From JARIHD01 sp036392795 (GTDB taxonomy: Bacteria; Patescibacteriota; Saccharimonadia; Saccharimonadales; UBA4665), in the NCBI GenBank assembly GCA_036392795.1, contig DASVXH010000034.1:1-20365 (forward strand): a DNA stretch of 20,365 nucleotides. The letters run 5' to 3'. Every line of letters begins with the position of its first letter. Positions within the stretch are counted from its first letter, which is position 1. A program made the translations under genes and the position numbers. Shown here piece by piece: positions 1-7,392 of this stretch. The notes under the pieces are model-generated. The model worked only from the letters and a program-made list of their open reading frames with translations, was not told the DNA's origin and searched no databases.

Positions 1-596
1 CGTGTATTGGCGCCGACTTCGACTACTCACGGTTTATCCCAGGTACGCTGACCGTAGATATTGTTGACGCTGGCGGCAGTACGGTTAGTAGTCCTTCGGT
101 GGCTTTGGATACGACCTCCGTTTCACTCAATTGTCAAAGCATTGCCGGGGTGTTTGGGGCGGCCGCCCAAAGAATTCGGATAAACAACGGCACAGCCACA
201 CCGGGATGGACGCTAACCGCTGCTGCAACTGCCGGCAATACAATCACCTGGAGCTCGGGGACCGAACAATATGACTATAATGACTCCTCTGGAACGCCGG
301 CGGGTTGTGGTGACGGCGGCGATGCCGATTCGCAAGCTGGCCAGTTGAACCTTGATCCGGGAGTTGCAACGCTTACGCCGCAAAGCGGCTGCACATCGAC
401 CGGGGTTAGTCTAGGGTCGGCAGCCGGTTTTTTGCAAGCGGTGCAGGATAATTTGACACTTGCATCAGCAAGTAGCGGAGCGGGTACCGGATGTTATTGG
501 GATATAACCGATATTGCTGTCTCCCAAAAAATTCCCGCCGAAAAAGGGGCGGCCAACTATACCCTTAACATAACACTTACCATAACAGCCAATTGA
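1..596 (+). CDS. C-terminal part of a WxL-like secreted surface protein (5' end outside window)
   Basis: The reading frame is open from base 3 and ends at a TGA (594-596) followed at once by TAA, so the gene begins upstream of the window. A GTG at 99 is internal and not a convincing start. The sequence is rich in Thr, Ser, Gly and Ala and reads as beta-strands. PGWTLTAA is followed by a Gly/Asp-rich loop, then GCYWDI, and the chain ends with YTLNITLTITAN. A GW-x-L segment plus a final YT-x-T-L-T strand is the layout of WxL domains, which in Gram-positives bind peptidoglycan non-covalently. The second WxL tryptophan motif is not present, so this is WxL-like at best. Cysteine pairs may form disulfides outside the cell. 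The next gene follows in the same frame seven bases later and may be co-translated. Confidence 0.6.
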   Translation, partial: CIGADFDYSRFIPGTLTVDIVDAGGSTVSSPSVALDTTSVSLNCQSIAGVFGAAAQRIRINNGTATPGWTLTAAATAGNTITWSSGTEQYDYNDSSGTPAGCGDGGDADSQAGQLNLDPGVATLTPQSGCTSTGVSLGSAAGFLQAVQDNLTLASASSGAGTGCYWDITDIAVSQKIPAEKGAANYTLNITLTITAN

Positions 597-602
597 TAAA
601 AA

Positions 603-1040
603 ATGCAAGTCGCCGTAAACACTCCTACTTTTACACTTTCTATTACCCCCGCTGTTTGTGTAGTTGACGTTGTCCACGACGGTAGTAATCAGTTGCTTCA
701 GGCTCAGTCAAAAGATTGTGACAGTCAGCTGCCACTTTTGGTACCGGTGCAGAATCCTCAACTCAATGCGCCACTCTTTTCTCTGCCGTTTGCCGGGACA
801 GAGAATGGTGAAAAGCCGGTGATTGTTTCGAATCGCACGTCTACGCCTTGGTCGTCTGTGACTTCAATTCAGGATGGTCGCACACTGGTTTCATCGCCCC
901 CAAATGTACCGCTGGCTACTAGTGGAATAACATTGGCCGTACTTGTGATTGCGGTGAGCATGGACCTAGCCATATTTGAGATGCGTTTTAGTCGCAAGGC
1001 TCTGGCTCTGCTTCGAAACTTACTCACCAGAAAGCGTTAA
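603..1040 (+). CDS. Small surface protein with C-terminal membrane anchor
   Basis: 145 residues. Residues 1-105 are extracellular-looking (Ser/Thr/Pro-rich, two cysteines). A hydrophobic segment at about 107-125 follows, then a basic tail (RFSRKALALLRNLLTRKR), so the C-terminus should be anchored with the tail in the cytoplasm. No signal peptide is seen at the N-terminus and no Shine-Dalgarno precedes the ATG. Either the protein is translated by re-initiation after the preceding gene, or the 5' part has been lost. In Firmicutes, WxL proteins pair with DUF916-type proteins that end in a C-terminal membrane helix; a similar partnership is conceivable here but this protein is far shorter. Its last 21 bases overlap the convergent CHASE gene. 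Confidence 0.55.
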   Translation: MQVAVNTPTFTLSITPAVCVVDVVHDGSNQLLQAQSKDCDSQLPLLVPVQNPQLNAPLFSLPFAGTENGEKPVIVSNRTSTPWSSVTSIQDGRTLVSSPPNVPLATSGITLAVLVIAVSMDLAIFEMRFSRKALALLRNLLTRKR

Positions 1041-1958
1041 CTTGAGCCGCTTTCGCAACGTTAATGCGTAAAACCAAGCGCTGGCGGATAATGTGATGAT
1101 AATACCAATCGCTAGAACAATGAGGGGCCTGGTGCGTTCGAAGGTGCTAGCGACCGCAGTCAGTGGCGTTTCAAAAACTATTTGCCAGGACCGATCGCCA
1201 ACTTTTAAGGTGGTCTCTTGACGCAACACCTTGCCCTTGTGGGTTCCGGGACTACCATAGAGGAGAGAGCGGTCGGTGTCCGTAATGTCCTGTATGGTCA
1301 GCGTGGTATGGTGCATGGCCAGGTCTTTGCCGATAGTTTTGTTGATCATGGCCGAAATATCGAAAGCGGCAGAACTGTAGCCCGAAGGCGAATTTTCCGC
1401 AGCTTGCCGACTATACACCGGCAAAAGGAGTAGGAAGCCTGGCCTGTTATTGCCCACTAATCGAGTGGGAGTAGTGGCAGTAATTCCTTTCGTGTTGCGT
1501 GCCCGTTCAAGCGCCTGGGCGCGCACCGGCTCGCTTGCAAGGTTAAAACCTACTGCCGAAGCATGTTCATGCCCGCCATCCGCTTCCAGCAGGTAGGTAA
1601 GTATAATTTTTTCGCCCTTTACTTCGGAATAGCCGACCGCCTCCATGCCCGGATACCGCTCAAAAATATGTTGCTTTTCGATGAATCGTTGCCATATGTC
1701 GGCGGTAACGTCAGTAGCGGCAAATAATCCCTGCGTAGCGTACAGTAGGCTGCCATATCCATCCAGGTTGTGTGACAATCGATCCATGTGCGAATTTGCC
1801 AGATCGCGAAATCTGAGCTCGGCTGAAGCTAACATTCGCTGCTGACTATACAAAAAACAGGCTATCATTAATAAGCCGATGCCGATAATCATGACTGAAC
1901 AGATAAGCATGCGTAATGGGAACGGAAAGGTGGGTCGCATCTTGCGGATTACGCGCAT
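1020..1958 (-). CDS. Membrane CHASE-domain sensor protein without output domain
   Basis: 312 residues with two membrane helices (about 15-37 and 278-299) enclosing a large extracytoplasmic region. That region has CHASE features: FERYPGMEAVGYSEV near 99-113, GFNLASEPVRAQALERARNTKGITAT near 137-162, and FLLLLPVYSR near 175-184. CHASE domains sense small extracellular ligands and normally sit in front of a histidine kinase, cyclase or diguanylate cyclase. Here only about a dozen basic residues follow the second helix, so there is no catalytic module, and signalling would need a partner protein. The ATG at 1958 gives a short basic N-terminus before helix 1; the ATG at 1940 is an equally possible start. 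A TATTAT box lies 11 bases upstream of 1958. The 3' end overlaps the convergent upstream gene by 21 bases. Confidence 0.75.
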   Translation of the reverse strand: MRVIRKMRPTFPFPLRMLICSVMIIGIGLLMIACFLYSQQRMLASAELRFRDLANSHMDRLSHNLDGYGSLLYATQGLFAATDVTADIWQRFIEKQHIFERYPGMEAVGYSEVKGEKIILTYLLEADGGHEHASAVGFNLASEPVRAQALERARNTKGITATTPTRLVGNNRPGFLLLLPVYSRQAAENSPSGYSSAAFDISAMINKTIGKDLAMHHTTLTIQDITDTDRSLLYGSPGTHKGKVLRQETTLKVGDRSWQIVFETPLTAVASTFERTRPLIVLAIGIIITLSASAWFYALTLRKRLKLTLSGE

Positions 1959-2043
1959 AGCTGTTCATCATAATACACCTAGTTAGACGTAAGCGAAATA
2001 TTAATTTTTGGTGAAATTGTCTATATTCCGGTAAGGTAAGGAT

Positions 2044-2475
2044 ATGATCAAGCGTATTCTCATTTTTATACTAGTGATTGCCGCTGCCGTCGGCTTCTAT
2101 TACGGATATAAAGAATATAAATGGCGGCAGACGCCTGGATATGCCACGACTAAATTTGTCGAGGCGCTCGGCTCTGATCCGAACGAGGCGTACAAGTGGC
2201 TTTCCTCGGAACTACTGAAAGACCGGGAGGACTATTGGCTGAAGTACCTTGCGAACTTTACAGGAAAGGATTTACGAGAGGTGTATGGCGGATCACCTCT
2301 AAACGATCCACTTGATGCATATGGAGATGTCCATAAGCCGTATCGTATGCAATTCTTTGTGAGCGAACCGGGCAATCCTGCGACGCAAAACACGGTCACC
2401 ATTACTTTGGTCCAACAAGAGGGTGACTGGAAAGTGGACGAACTGTTTGATTCCGGCTTTATCAAAAGTAAATAA
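2044..2475 (+). CDS. Small membrane-anchored extracytoplasmic protein of unknown function
   Basis: 143 residues. An N-terminal membrane helix (about 4-22, preceded by MIKR) is followed by a soluble domain outside the membrane. The domain begins with TPGYATTKFVEALGSDPNEAYKWLS and ends with strands TVTITLVQQEGDWKVDELF. A helix-rich start with a final W-K-V-D strand is typical of NTF2-like/DUF4878-type lipoprotein domains, but no lipobox cysteine is present and the match is only structural. The start is supported by purine-rich AAGGTAAGGAT just before the ATG, a modest Shine-Dalgarno. A TATATT box at 2022-2027 could serve as -10. It is divergent from the CHASE gene, with an 85-base shared upstream region. 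Confidence 0.6.
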   Translation: MIKRILIFILVIAAAVGFYYGYKEYKWRQTPGYATTKFVEALGSDPNEAYKWLSSELLKDREDYWLKYLANFTGKDLREVYGGSPLNDPLDAYGDVHKPYRMQFFVSEPGNPATQNTVTITLVQQEGDWKVDELFDSGFIKSK

Positions 2476-2513
2476 AAGTGTTTGAAAAGCTTTTTGTTTT
2501 GCTGGCTTATCTG

Positions 2514-2543
2514 TTGTCTGGCATGAGGTGAAAATGCTACACT
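2514..2543 (+). promoter_or_regulatory. Promoter of phosphoribosyltransferase-like gene, leaderless type
   Basis: TTGTCT (2514-2519), an 18-base spacer, then TACACT (2538-2543) with an upstream TGC giving an extended -10. The -10 ends 7 bases before the ATG at 2551, so transcription should begin at or next to the start codon. Confidence 0.6.
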
Positions 2544-2550
2544 GAGGCGT

Positions 2551-3210
2551 ATGTATTTCCAGAGCAGGGTAGAAGCTGGTAAGTTGTTGGCTGAACAGTT
2601 GATGTCGCAGTTTAAGGGGCAGGATTGCGCGGTTGTTGCACTCAATGATGGAGGTGTCATGGTGGGTGCTCAGATTGCGTTGCAGATGCACTGCGTTTTG
2701 ACGCTGCTGCTGACCGAATCCATTGTATTGCCGCGCGAAAATCAGGCCTTGGCTGGCATCGCTCAAGACGGCTCTTTTTCCTATAATCATGGGTATAGTC
2801 AGGGTGAAATCGACGAAATGGTGGGCGAGTATTACCACGTGATCGAACAAGAAAAAATGACCAAGATGCAAGAAATGCACCGTCTGATCGGTCGTGGTGG
2901 TCTAATTCGCAAGGACCTGTTGCAGGATCGCATTATTATTTTGGTGACCGATGGCTTGGCTGATGGATTTGCACTGGATGTCGCTATGCAATTTCTAAAA
3001 CCAATCCATACCAAAAAAATTGTAGTTGCAACGCCACTGGCCAGCGTACCGGCTGTTGACCGCATGCACGTTTTGGCCGACGGCATCTACTGCTTGAGCG
3101 TTATCGAAGACTATATATCGACCGACCATTATTATGACGTCCAAGACGTCCCGCCCCACGATAAAGTTATCAAAACCATCGAAGAGATCGTTACCCACTG
3201 GAAGAAATAG
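2551..3210 (+). CDS. Predicted phosphoribosyltransferase-fold protein with altered PRPP loop
   Basis: 219 residues. The order of elements follows the COG1926-type phosphoribosyltransferases: an N-terminal helix (RVEAGKLLAEQL), a VALNDGGVMVGAQIA segment at 30-44 in place of the usual RGGV, a middle insertion with RGGL, and the PRPP-loop position IIILVTDGLADGFALDVA at about 128-145. A VVATPLASV strand and a C-terminal Y-D-V-x-D-V segment follow. In active enzymes the loop reads about DDGxATG. Here the first Asp is Thr133, the ATG is ADG, and only Asp134 remains. Catalysis with PRPP is therefore doubtful, and the protein may bind a nucleotide or act as a regulator. No substrate can be named. It has its own promoter and no Shine-Dalgarno. 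Confidence 0.65.
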   Translation: MYFQSRVEAGKLLAEQLMSQFKGQDCAVVALNDGGVMVGAQIALQMHCVLTLLLTESIVLPRENQALAGIAQDGSFSYNHGYSQGEIDEMVGEYYHVIEQEKMTKMQEMHRLIGRGGLIRKDLLQDRIIILVTDGLADGFALDVAMQFLKPIHTKKIVVATPLASVPAVDRMHVLADGIYCLSVIEDYISTDHYYDVQDVPPHDKVIKTIEEIVTHWKK

Positions 3211-3292
3211 TAACTAAAGCGAAATCCACTGACTAATCGGATGGCGCCAGGCGGAAGCCGAGACGTGACAGGACTCGCTAGAAGTGAGGACT

Positions 3293-3958
3293 TTAGAACA
3301 AATAACTACGCAGCTTTTGTACGTCAAGCAGGGTAATAATAGATTGCTGTTCGCGGGCGATCAGTTTTTGCCGTTCTAAATAGGCTAGTTCGCGACTGGT
3401 TGTTTCGCGTGTGGCGCTAATAGAACTAGCAATATCTTGGTGCTTTAAGGGAACTTTTAAAATAACGACATTAGCTTCAGGGTCATCCTCCTCTTCGCCA
3501 AAACGTCGTGCCGTGCTAAGTAGAAACGAAATTAATCGCTCGCGTACCGAACGGTATTCCAGGGTCATAATGCGCTCGGAGTGCAGTCGGTACATATCCA
3601 CCAGCATGTCTACGAGGGGCATGGCCGCTTCGGGGTTGTTGTGCAAGAACGATACAAACTGATCACGGCTGATCTGTAATAGTTCGGTCGGCGCCAATGT
3701 GGCGTAGATAATATTGCGATTTTCGCCGGTAATGGCCCAAGTCAGACCTAAGATTTCGGTTGGCTTACGGATGATTAGCAGGTTTTCTTCGCCGTATTTG
3801 GTGATATCGTAAGCTTTGACCAGTCCACTGACGATATAAAAAATGCCCGACGGGGTCTCGCCGGGCCGAATAACAAACTCACCTTTTTTGTAAGTCAGTC
3901 TCGTTCCTTGATGGAACAAGTTGACGAGGGCGTTGTGCTGGCTCTCGGTCGTCAACAT
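3293..3958 (-). CDS. Crp/Fnr-family transcriptional regulator
   Basis: 221 residues from the ATG at 3958. An N-terminal cyclic-nucleotide-binding-like beta-roll spans about 15-110 (KKGEFVIRPGETPSGIFYIVSGLVKAY), then a long dimerisation helix (112-143) and a winged HTH. The recognition helix is TRETTSRELAYLE (183-195). Arg184, Glu185 and Arg189 match the R-E-x-x-x-R contacts with which E. coli Crp reads TGTGA. The cAMP-pocket R-S-A signature is not visible and there are no cysteines, so cAMP or iron-sulfur sensing is not supported; the ligand is unknown. A TTG-initiated extension to 3994 is possible but would overlap the promoter. A TGTGA-type site lies in the upstream intergenic region shared with the PH-domain gene. 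Confidence 0.85.
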   Translation of the reverse strand: MLTTESQHNALVNLFHQGTRLTYKKGEFVIRPGETPSGIFYIVSGLVKAYDITKYGEENLLIIRKPTEILGLTWAITGENRNIIYATLAPTELLQISRDQFVSFLHNNPEAAMPLVDMLVDMYRLHSERIMTLEYRSVRERLISFLLSTARRFGEEEDDPEANVVILKVPLKHQDIASSISATRETTSRELAYLERQKLIAREQQSIITLLDVQKLRSYLF

Positions 3959-3964
3959 AATTGG

Positions 3965-3994
3965 ATAGTAACATACACCCACCCCTGTAAGCAA
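3965..3994 (-). promoter_or_regulatory. Promoter of Crp-like regulator, leaderless type
   Basis: On the minus strand: TTGCTT (3989-3994), an 18-base spacer, and TACTAT (3965-3970) with an upstream TGT giving an extended -10. Six bases separate the -10 from the ATG at 3958. This placement is the main reason for preferring that start over the upstream TTG. Confidence 0.6.
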
Positions 3995-4108
3995 GCTGTT
4001 TTAATCTGGGGGCTTTGCTGCTAGCCACTGCCAAAATACCCCATCTGGATTATCTTTAAATATGAATTACACCTTAAAAATTTTCTGTAAAATTGGACAC
4101 ATGGCCCT

Positions 4109-4124
4109 TGTGACGAAAATCTCA
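4109..4124 (+). promoter_or_regulatory. Candidate Crp-type operator
   Basis: TGTGA, six bases, TCTCA: one mismatch from the TGTGA-N6-TCACA palindrome. A second GTGACGAA (4133-4140) repeats the first (4110-4117) 23 bases downstream. The site lies between the regulator gene and the divergent PH-domain gene, and the regulator carries the matching R-E-x-x-x-R recognition residues. It is about 70 bases upstream of the likely start of the PH-domain transcript. Confidence 0.5.
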
Positions 4125-4172
4125 TTGTTCGCGTGACGAAGACCACCGACGCTGATGGGGTCTCTCCCATAC

Positions 4173-4208
4173 TATAAAAGTACTAACTAAGACGGTTAGG
4201 AAGGGAGG
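4173..4208 (+). promoter_or_regulatory. -10 box and strong Shine-Dalgarno of the PH-domain gene
   Basis: TATAAA (4173-4178) is a plausible -10 with no good -35 box, which would fit an activator-dependent promoter. AAGGGAGG (4201-4208) ends five bases before the ATG and is the only strong Shine-Dalgarno in the window; most other genes here lack one. Confidence 0.5.
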
Positions 4209-4213
4209 AAAAC

Positions 4214-4789
4214 ATGGTAAGCCTGAGTCAAGTTGAGGATCAACTGAAAAGGGTGGGATGCAATTTTCGCTTCTGGGGCCGCCCGGAAATTCGGGAGCTC
4301 ACAAAAATACTAATGCCGGGTGAAATAATTGCCCAGGCCGTAAATGGCCGCTACGAAAACGGATTCGCCATGCTAGTGGCGACCGACCATCGACTTCTTC
4401 TGATCGACAAAAAACCGATGTTCCTAACCCTGGAAGACGTACGGTTCGACATGATCGCCGAAATCGACTTTAGCGCACAGCTGTTCGACGGCACGGTCAA
4501 GATCATTACGCCCAACCGAAAACTGGTCTTTACTACCTGGAGTCAGGAGCGGCTGCGCAAGGTTCTAAACTATACGCAGCAGCGAGTGAGTGATATTCGC
4601 CAGCACTACATGCAGCGGCAATTCCAGCCACAGCAACGCGTCGAAGATTATGCCGTTCCGCGGATGGGTGGCCTGGCGGTGCAGGGAGGCTACGAAGAGG
4701 CGTCCTATCAACTGCCTCCGCTGCCGCTTAATCCTTACACCAGGACACCGTTTATAATGCGAAAGCGCCGAGTGCCAAAGTTCTACTAA
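4214..4789 (+). CDS. Bacterial PH-domain protein (YokE-like)
   Basis: 191 residues, soluble, no signal peptide. Residues about 25-125 fit the bacterial pleckstrin-homology pattern: LMPGEIIAQAV, then FAMLVATDHRLLLIDKKP, then a D-M-I-A-E-I-D-F strand and GTVKIITPNRKLVFTT, followed by a C-terminal helix. Such domains (YokE/bPH family) are found in stress-related and membrane-associated proteins, but the ligand is usually unknown. The last 65 residues are Gln/Pro/Tyr-rich, look disordered and end in a basic patch (MRKRRVPKFY). The gene is divergent from the Crp-like regulator, has a strong Shine-Dalgarno and ends just before a terminator, so it is probably a single-gene transcript under that regulator. 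Confidence 0.75.
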   Translation: MVSLSQVEDQLKRVGCNFRFWGRPEIRELTKILMPGEIIAQAVNGRYENGFAMLVATDHRLLLIDKKPMFLTLEDVRFDMIAEIDFSAQLFDGTVKIITPNRKLVFTTWSQERLRKVLNYTQQRVSDIRQHYMQRQFQPQQRVEDYAVPRMGGLAVQGGYEEASYQLPPLPLNPYTRTPFIMRKRRVPKFY

Positions 4790-4807
4790 TCGCAGCAAAA
4801 ATAAGTA

Positions 4808-4834
4808 AATAGGCTCCGAAGAGAGCCTATTTTC
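4808..4834 (+). terminator. Rho-independent terminator after PH-domain gene
   Basis: A nine-base perfect stem, AATAGGCTC (4808-4816) and GAGCCTATT (4823-4831), closes a six-base loop. The stem runs into a short T-run. Confidence 0.7.
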
Positions 4835-4842
4835 ATAATACA

Positions 4843-4871
4843 TTGACCATAATGCAATAATATGCTAATGT
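4843..4871 (+). promoter_or_regulatory. TAATGT-type promoter of the 448-aa gene
   Basis: TTGACC (4843-4848), 17 bases, TAATGT (4866-4871), preceded by TATGC. The A-rich leader of 38 bases to the ATG has no clear Shine-Dalgarno. GCTAAT (4864-4869) and ATTAGC (4875-4880) form an inverted repeat over the -10, a possible operator. The core matches the sites at 8192, 8509 and 12979. Confidence 0.65.
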
Positions 4872-4909
4872 TTTATTAGCGAGAATAACAACACAAAGAA
4901 GTAGCAAAA

Positions 4910-6256
4910 ATGCCAGAAACCCCAAAAAACCCCAATATAAGTCCAGATCCAGATGATGAAGTTATTGTCAGCCTCCCATTGGGACAGCTTCCGGACGGTA
5001 CTATTGTCGCCAAGGGGATGACCATGGCCGATTTTCAAGAAGCGCGCGAAACAGAAGCAGCGATTTCTACCGAAATCCTACGAGCTGGCGACGATGTAGA
5101 CATAGAATACAAAAGCTATGATGGCCAGCCGCGCAGAGCCATGTATGCGGTGACGGAAGCATATTGGACTGGACTGGGCGCACAGGGCAATCCTGACATG
5201 GATGTGCGCGGACACCTAAGATTGAATGATCCAGCCGCGACAGAAAAACTCTCACCCTATAACATGCAGCGAGCTATACTAAGTGGCAGCTCTCCAAATG
5301 GTCTGCGCATGGTCCATACGGGTGTACTCATGACTGGTCATTCGCCCAGCTTCTGGCTGTTGCCCAAGGACACGGTTCATGGGCCTCGGCCTATGGGATA
5401 TGTCTTAAATGACATGCGTCATTTTAATGTAAAACACACCGGTAAAGACGGGAGTAAGCAGGATGTTCATCCGCAAAAACGTCTGATAGAAATGCACCGG
5501 GAGATTCCTGGCCATCGTCAAAAGATTGAGGATATACAGCGGTTTTTGAAGAAGTGCGGTTTTGACTCTCCGTTTGGGGCACAAAATGAACGAATGGATG
5601 ATCTAAGTAGTGATACTAGCTTCGAAAACGATAGGTTTAACGTCAAGTACCTTCCAGGCAGGCAAAGCAATGAATTGTTAGTTTACGACAAGCAGACGGG
5701 CAAGGTTGTGGATGCAAAATATTATCCCGAAAAGGACATTCTAAAAGTATCGACAACCGCTGTCGATAAACATATGAGTGCCGAGGATTTGGTTTTTTCG
5801 CACGAGTTTCGTCCGGGTAACGACGTTATTACTCACACCACTTCCGAGCGCAATGATATAGATGTTACAGAATATAATATGAGTACTAAAAAGGCGGCTC
5901 GGCTCGGCATGCCATCTATACAAGGCAAAGCCTTGGCTCCGGCCATACATATAACCAAGCGAGACGGCAGTTACCAGGCGACTGTTGCTCCCGGAGAGTC
6001 TCTTATTGCTCAATATGCTGATTTTGAGCGCGGTCTGCCGGGGGGTAGTCAGGAGTATCGCAGCATGATGCGATCGCTTAATTCAATGCGTGTCGAGATG
6101 TCGCCCCATAATATGCCGCGTTTGAAATTTGGGGAGGGCAGTGCCGCCATGACGATTGATATCTACGATCCCGACCTTTATCTAGAAGATGTTTTGAAGC
6201 ACGGAAAACGATTGCCCCAATCGCTGGGCAAGATTGGTCTTGATCCTCGATCCTAA
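4910..6256 (+). CDS. 448-aa soluble protein of unknown function
   Basis: I do not recognise a family. It has no signal peptide or membrane helix. The N-terminus is proline- and acid-rich and probably disordered (about 1-20), and the remainder alternates strands and helices. Visible landmarks are a GHSPSFWLLPKD segment (about 144-155), a charged helical stretch with HREIPGHRQKIEDIQRFLKK (about 197-216) and a C-terminal domain ending in DIYDPDLYLEDVL. His, Met and charged residues are frequent. It is driven by the TAATGT-type promoter shared with other orphan genes in this block, which suggests co-regulation. Its stop codon overlaps the stop of convergent ychF by four bases. Confidence 0.75.
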   Translation: MPETPKNPNISPDPDDEVIVSLPLGQLPDGTIVAKGMTMADFQEARETEAAISTEILRAGDDVDIEYKSYDGQPRRAMYAVTEAYWTGLGAQGNPDMDVRGHLRLNDPAATEKLSPYNMQRAILSGSSPNGLRMVHTGVLMTGHSPSFWLLPKDTVHGPRPMGYVLNDMRHFNVKHTGKDGSKQDVHPQKRLIEMHREIPGHRQKIEDIQRFLKKCGFDSPFGAQNERMDDLSSDTSFENDRFNVKYLPGRQSNELLVYDKQTGKVVDAKYYPEKDILKVSTTAVDKHMSAEDLVFSHEFRPGNDVITHTTSERNDIDVTEYNMSTKKAARLGMPSIQGKALAPAIHITKRDGSYQATVAPGESLIAQYADFERGLPGGSQEYRSMMRSLNSMRVEMSPHNMPRLKFGEGSAAMTIDIYDPDLYLEDVLKHGKRLPQSLGKIGLDPRS

Positions 6257-7332
6257 ACGTTAAATCGGAATTCCACCACGTCGTCGGGCTGCATAATATA
6301 GGTTTTGCCTTCGGTGCGCACTTTGCCGGCAGCCTTTGCGGCACTTTCGGAGCCAGCGGCGATCAAGTCGTTATAGTCTATAATCTGAGCGGCAATAAAG
6401 CCACGTTCAAAGTCGCCGTGAATTGCACCTGCGGCTTGAGGCGCAGTGGCGCCTTTTTTGATGGTCCAGGCACGGACCTCTTTTTGGCCAGCGGTTAGAT
6501 AGCTCTGAAGACCCAGTGTACTGTAAGCGGCATGAATTAATTGCACTAGCCCGGATTCGGTTTGGCCGTAGCTTTCCAGTAGTTCGGCGGCGTCGGCTTC
6601 GTCCAGGCCTTGTAATTCGCTTTCTAATTTTGCGCAGACAAACAGAGACCGAGCTGGTGCGACCAGATCGCTTAGTTCGGCACGGTGGGTATCGTCGCTC
6701 AGTCCTTCTTCATCGACATTGAATAAATAAATAACGGGTTTTGCCGTCAGCAGCTGCAAGTCAGCCAGATGTTCCAGGTTTAGACCGGTTACACTGGATA
6801 GCGGTTTGCCGTCGTTCAATAACTGCTTAGCGTGCGCTAAGGTGTCGAGGATGGGCTTTAGTTTGGGATTGGCGCGTGCTTCTTTTTCGAATTTGGGCAG
6901 GCGCCGGTCGACGGTTTGCAAATCGGCCAAAACTAACTCGGTGTTGATAACGTCAATGTCTTTAGCGGGCGAGACTTCGTCATCTACATGCACGACATTG
7001 CTGTCTTTGAATGCCCGCACTACTTGCACGATGGCATTGCAGGTGCGGATGTGGCTAAGGAATTGATTGCCTAGACCTTCGCCCTGGCTGGCGCCTGCAA
7101 CGAGGCCGGCAATGTCTACGAAGGTTACCGTAGCTGGGACGATTTTTTGAGACTGATATAAATCTGCCAGCTTGGTCAGCCGAGGGTCTGGAATGGGTAC
7201 GATACCGGTATTGGGTTCGATCGTGGCAAACGGATAATTGGCCGCCAAAATATTGTTACCAGTCAGTGCATTAAAAAGCGTAGATTTGCCGACATTTGGC
7301 AGACCGACGATACCGATTTGTAGTGAACTCAT
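6253..7332 (-). CDS. ychF: Ribosome-associated P-loop ATPase/GTPase YchF (OLA1 family)
   Basis: 359 residues, full length for the family. G1 is GLPNVGKST (10-18), G3 is DIAGL (73-77) followed by the family-typical QGEGLGNQFL (83-92). The G4 position is NVDE (205-208), the altered NKxD motif that makes YchF/OLA1 prefer ATP. The helical insert lies at about 130-195, and a TGS domain ends the protein (about 275-359, TAGQKEVRAWTIKKGATAPQAA onward, finishing DVVEFRFNV). YchF binds ribosomes and is linked to stress responses and translation fidelity. The gene is transcribed alone from a near-consensus promoter whose -10 ends eight bases before the ATG. It is a core gene set among accessory genes and is convergent with the 448-aa gene. 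Confidence 0.97.
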   Translation of the reverse strand: MSSLQIGIVGLPNVGKSTLFNALTGNNILAANYPFATIEPNTGIVPIPDPRLTKLADLYQSQKIVPATVTFVDIAGLVAGASQGEGLGNQFLSHIRTCNAIVQVVRAFKDSNVVHVDDEVSPAKDIDVINTELVLADLQTVDRRLPKFEKEARANPKLKPILDTLAHAKQLLNDGKPLSSVTGLNLEHLADLQLLTAKPVIYLFNVDEEGLSDDTHRAELSDLVAPARSLFVCAKLESELQGLDEADAAELLESYGQTESGLVQLIHAAYSTLGLQSYLTAGQKEVRAWTIKKGATAPQAAGAIHGDFERGFIAAQIIDYNDLIAAGSESAAKAAGKVRTEGKTYIMQPDDVVEFRFNV

Positions 7333-7340
7333 ATTATCCG

Positions 7341-7369
7341 ATTATAACAGAGGTGTTATATCGTGCCAA
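7341..7369 (-). promoter_or_regulatory. ychF promoter, leaderless type
   Basis: On the minus strand: TTGGCA (7364-7369), exactly 17 bases, TATAAT (7341-7346) with an upstream TGT. Only eight bases (7333-7340) separate it from the ATG, and no Shine-Dalgarno is present. Confidence 0.75.
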
Positions 7370-7392
7370 AATGATTAGACTCTGCTAGTTGA

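Noticed and set aside
2476..2510. Possible terminator (AAAAGCTTTTT) after the 143-aa gene
   Set aside because: The stem is only A/T-rich with a single GC core and no stable loop.
2299..2880. Long minus-strand frame opposite the phosphoribosyltransferase-like gene
   Set aside because: It spans an intergenic promoter and two plus-strand genes, is rich in His/Gln/Phe, and has no family features. It is a shadow frame.
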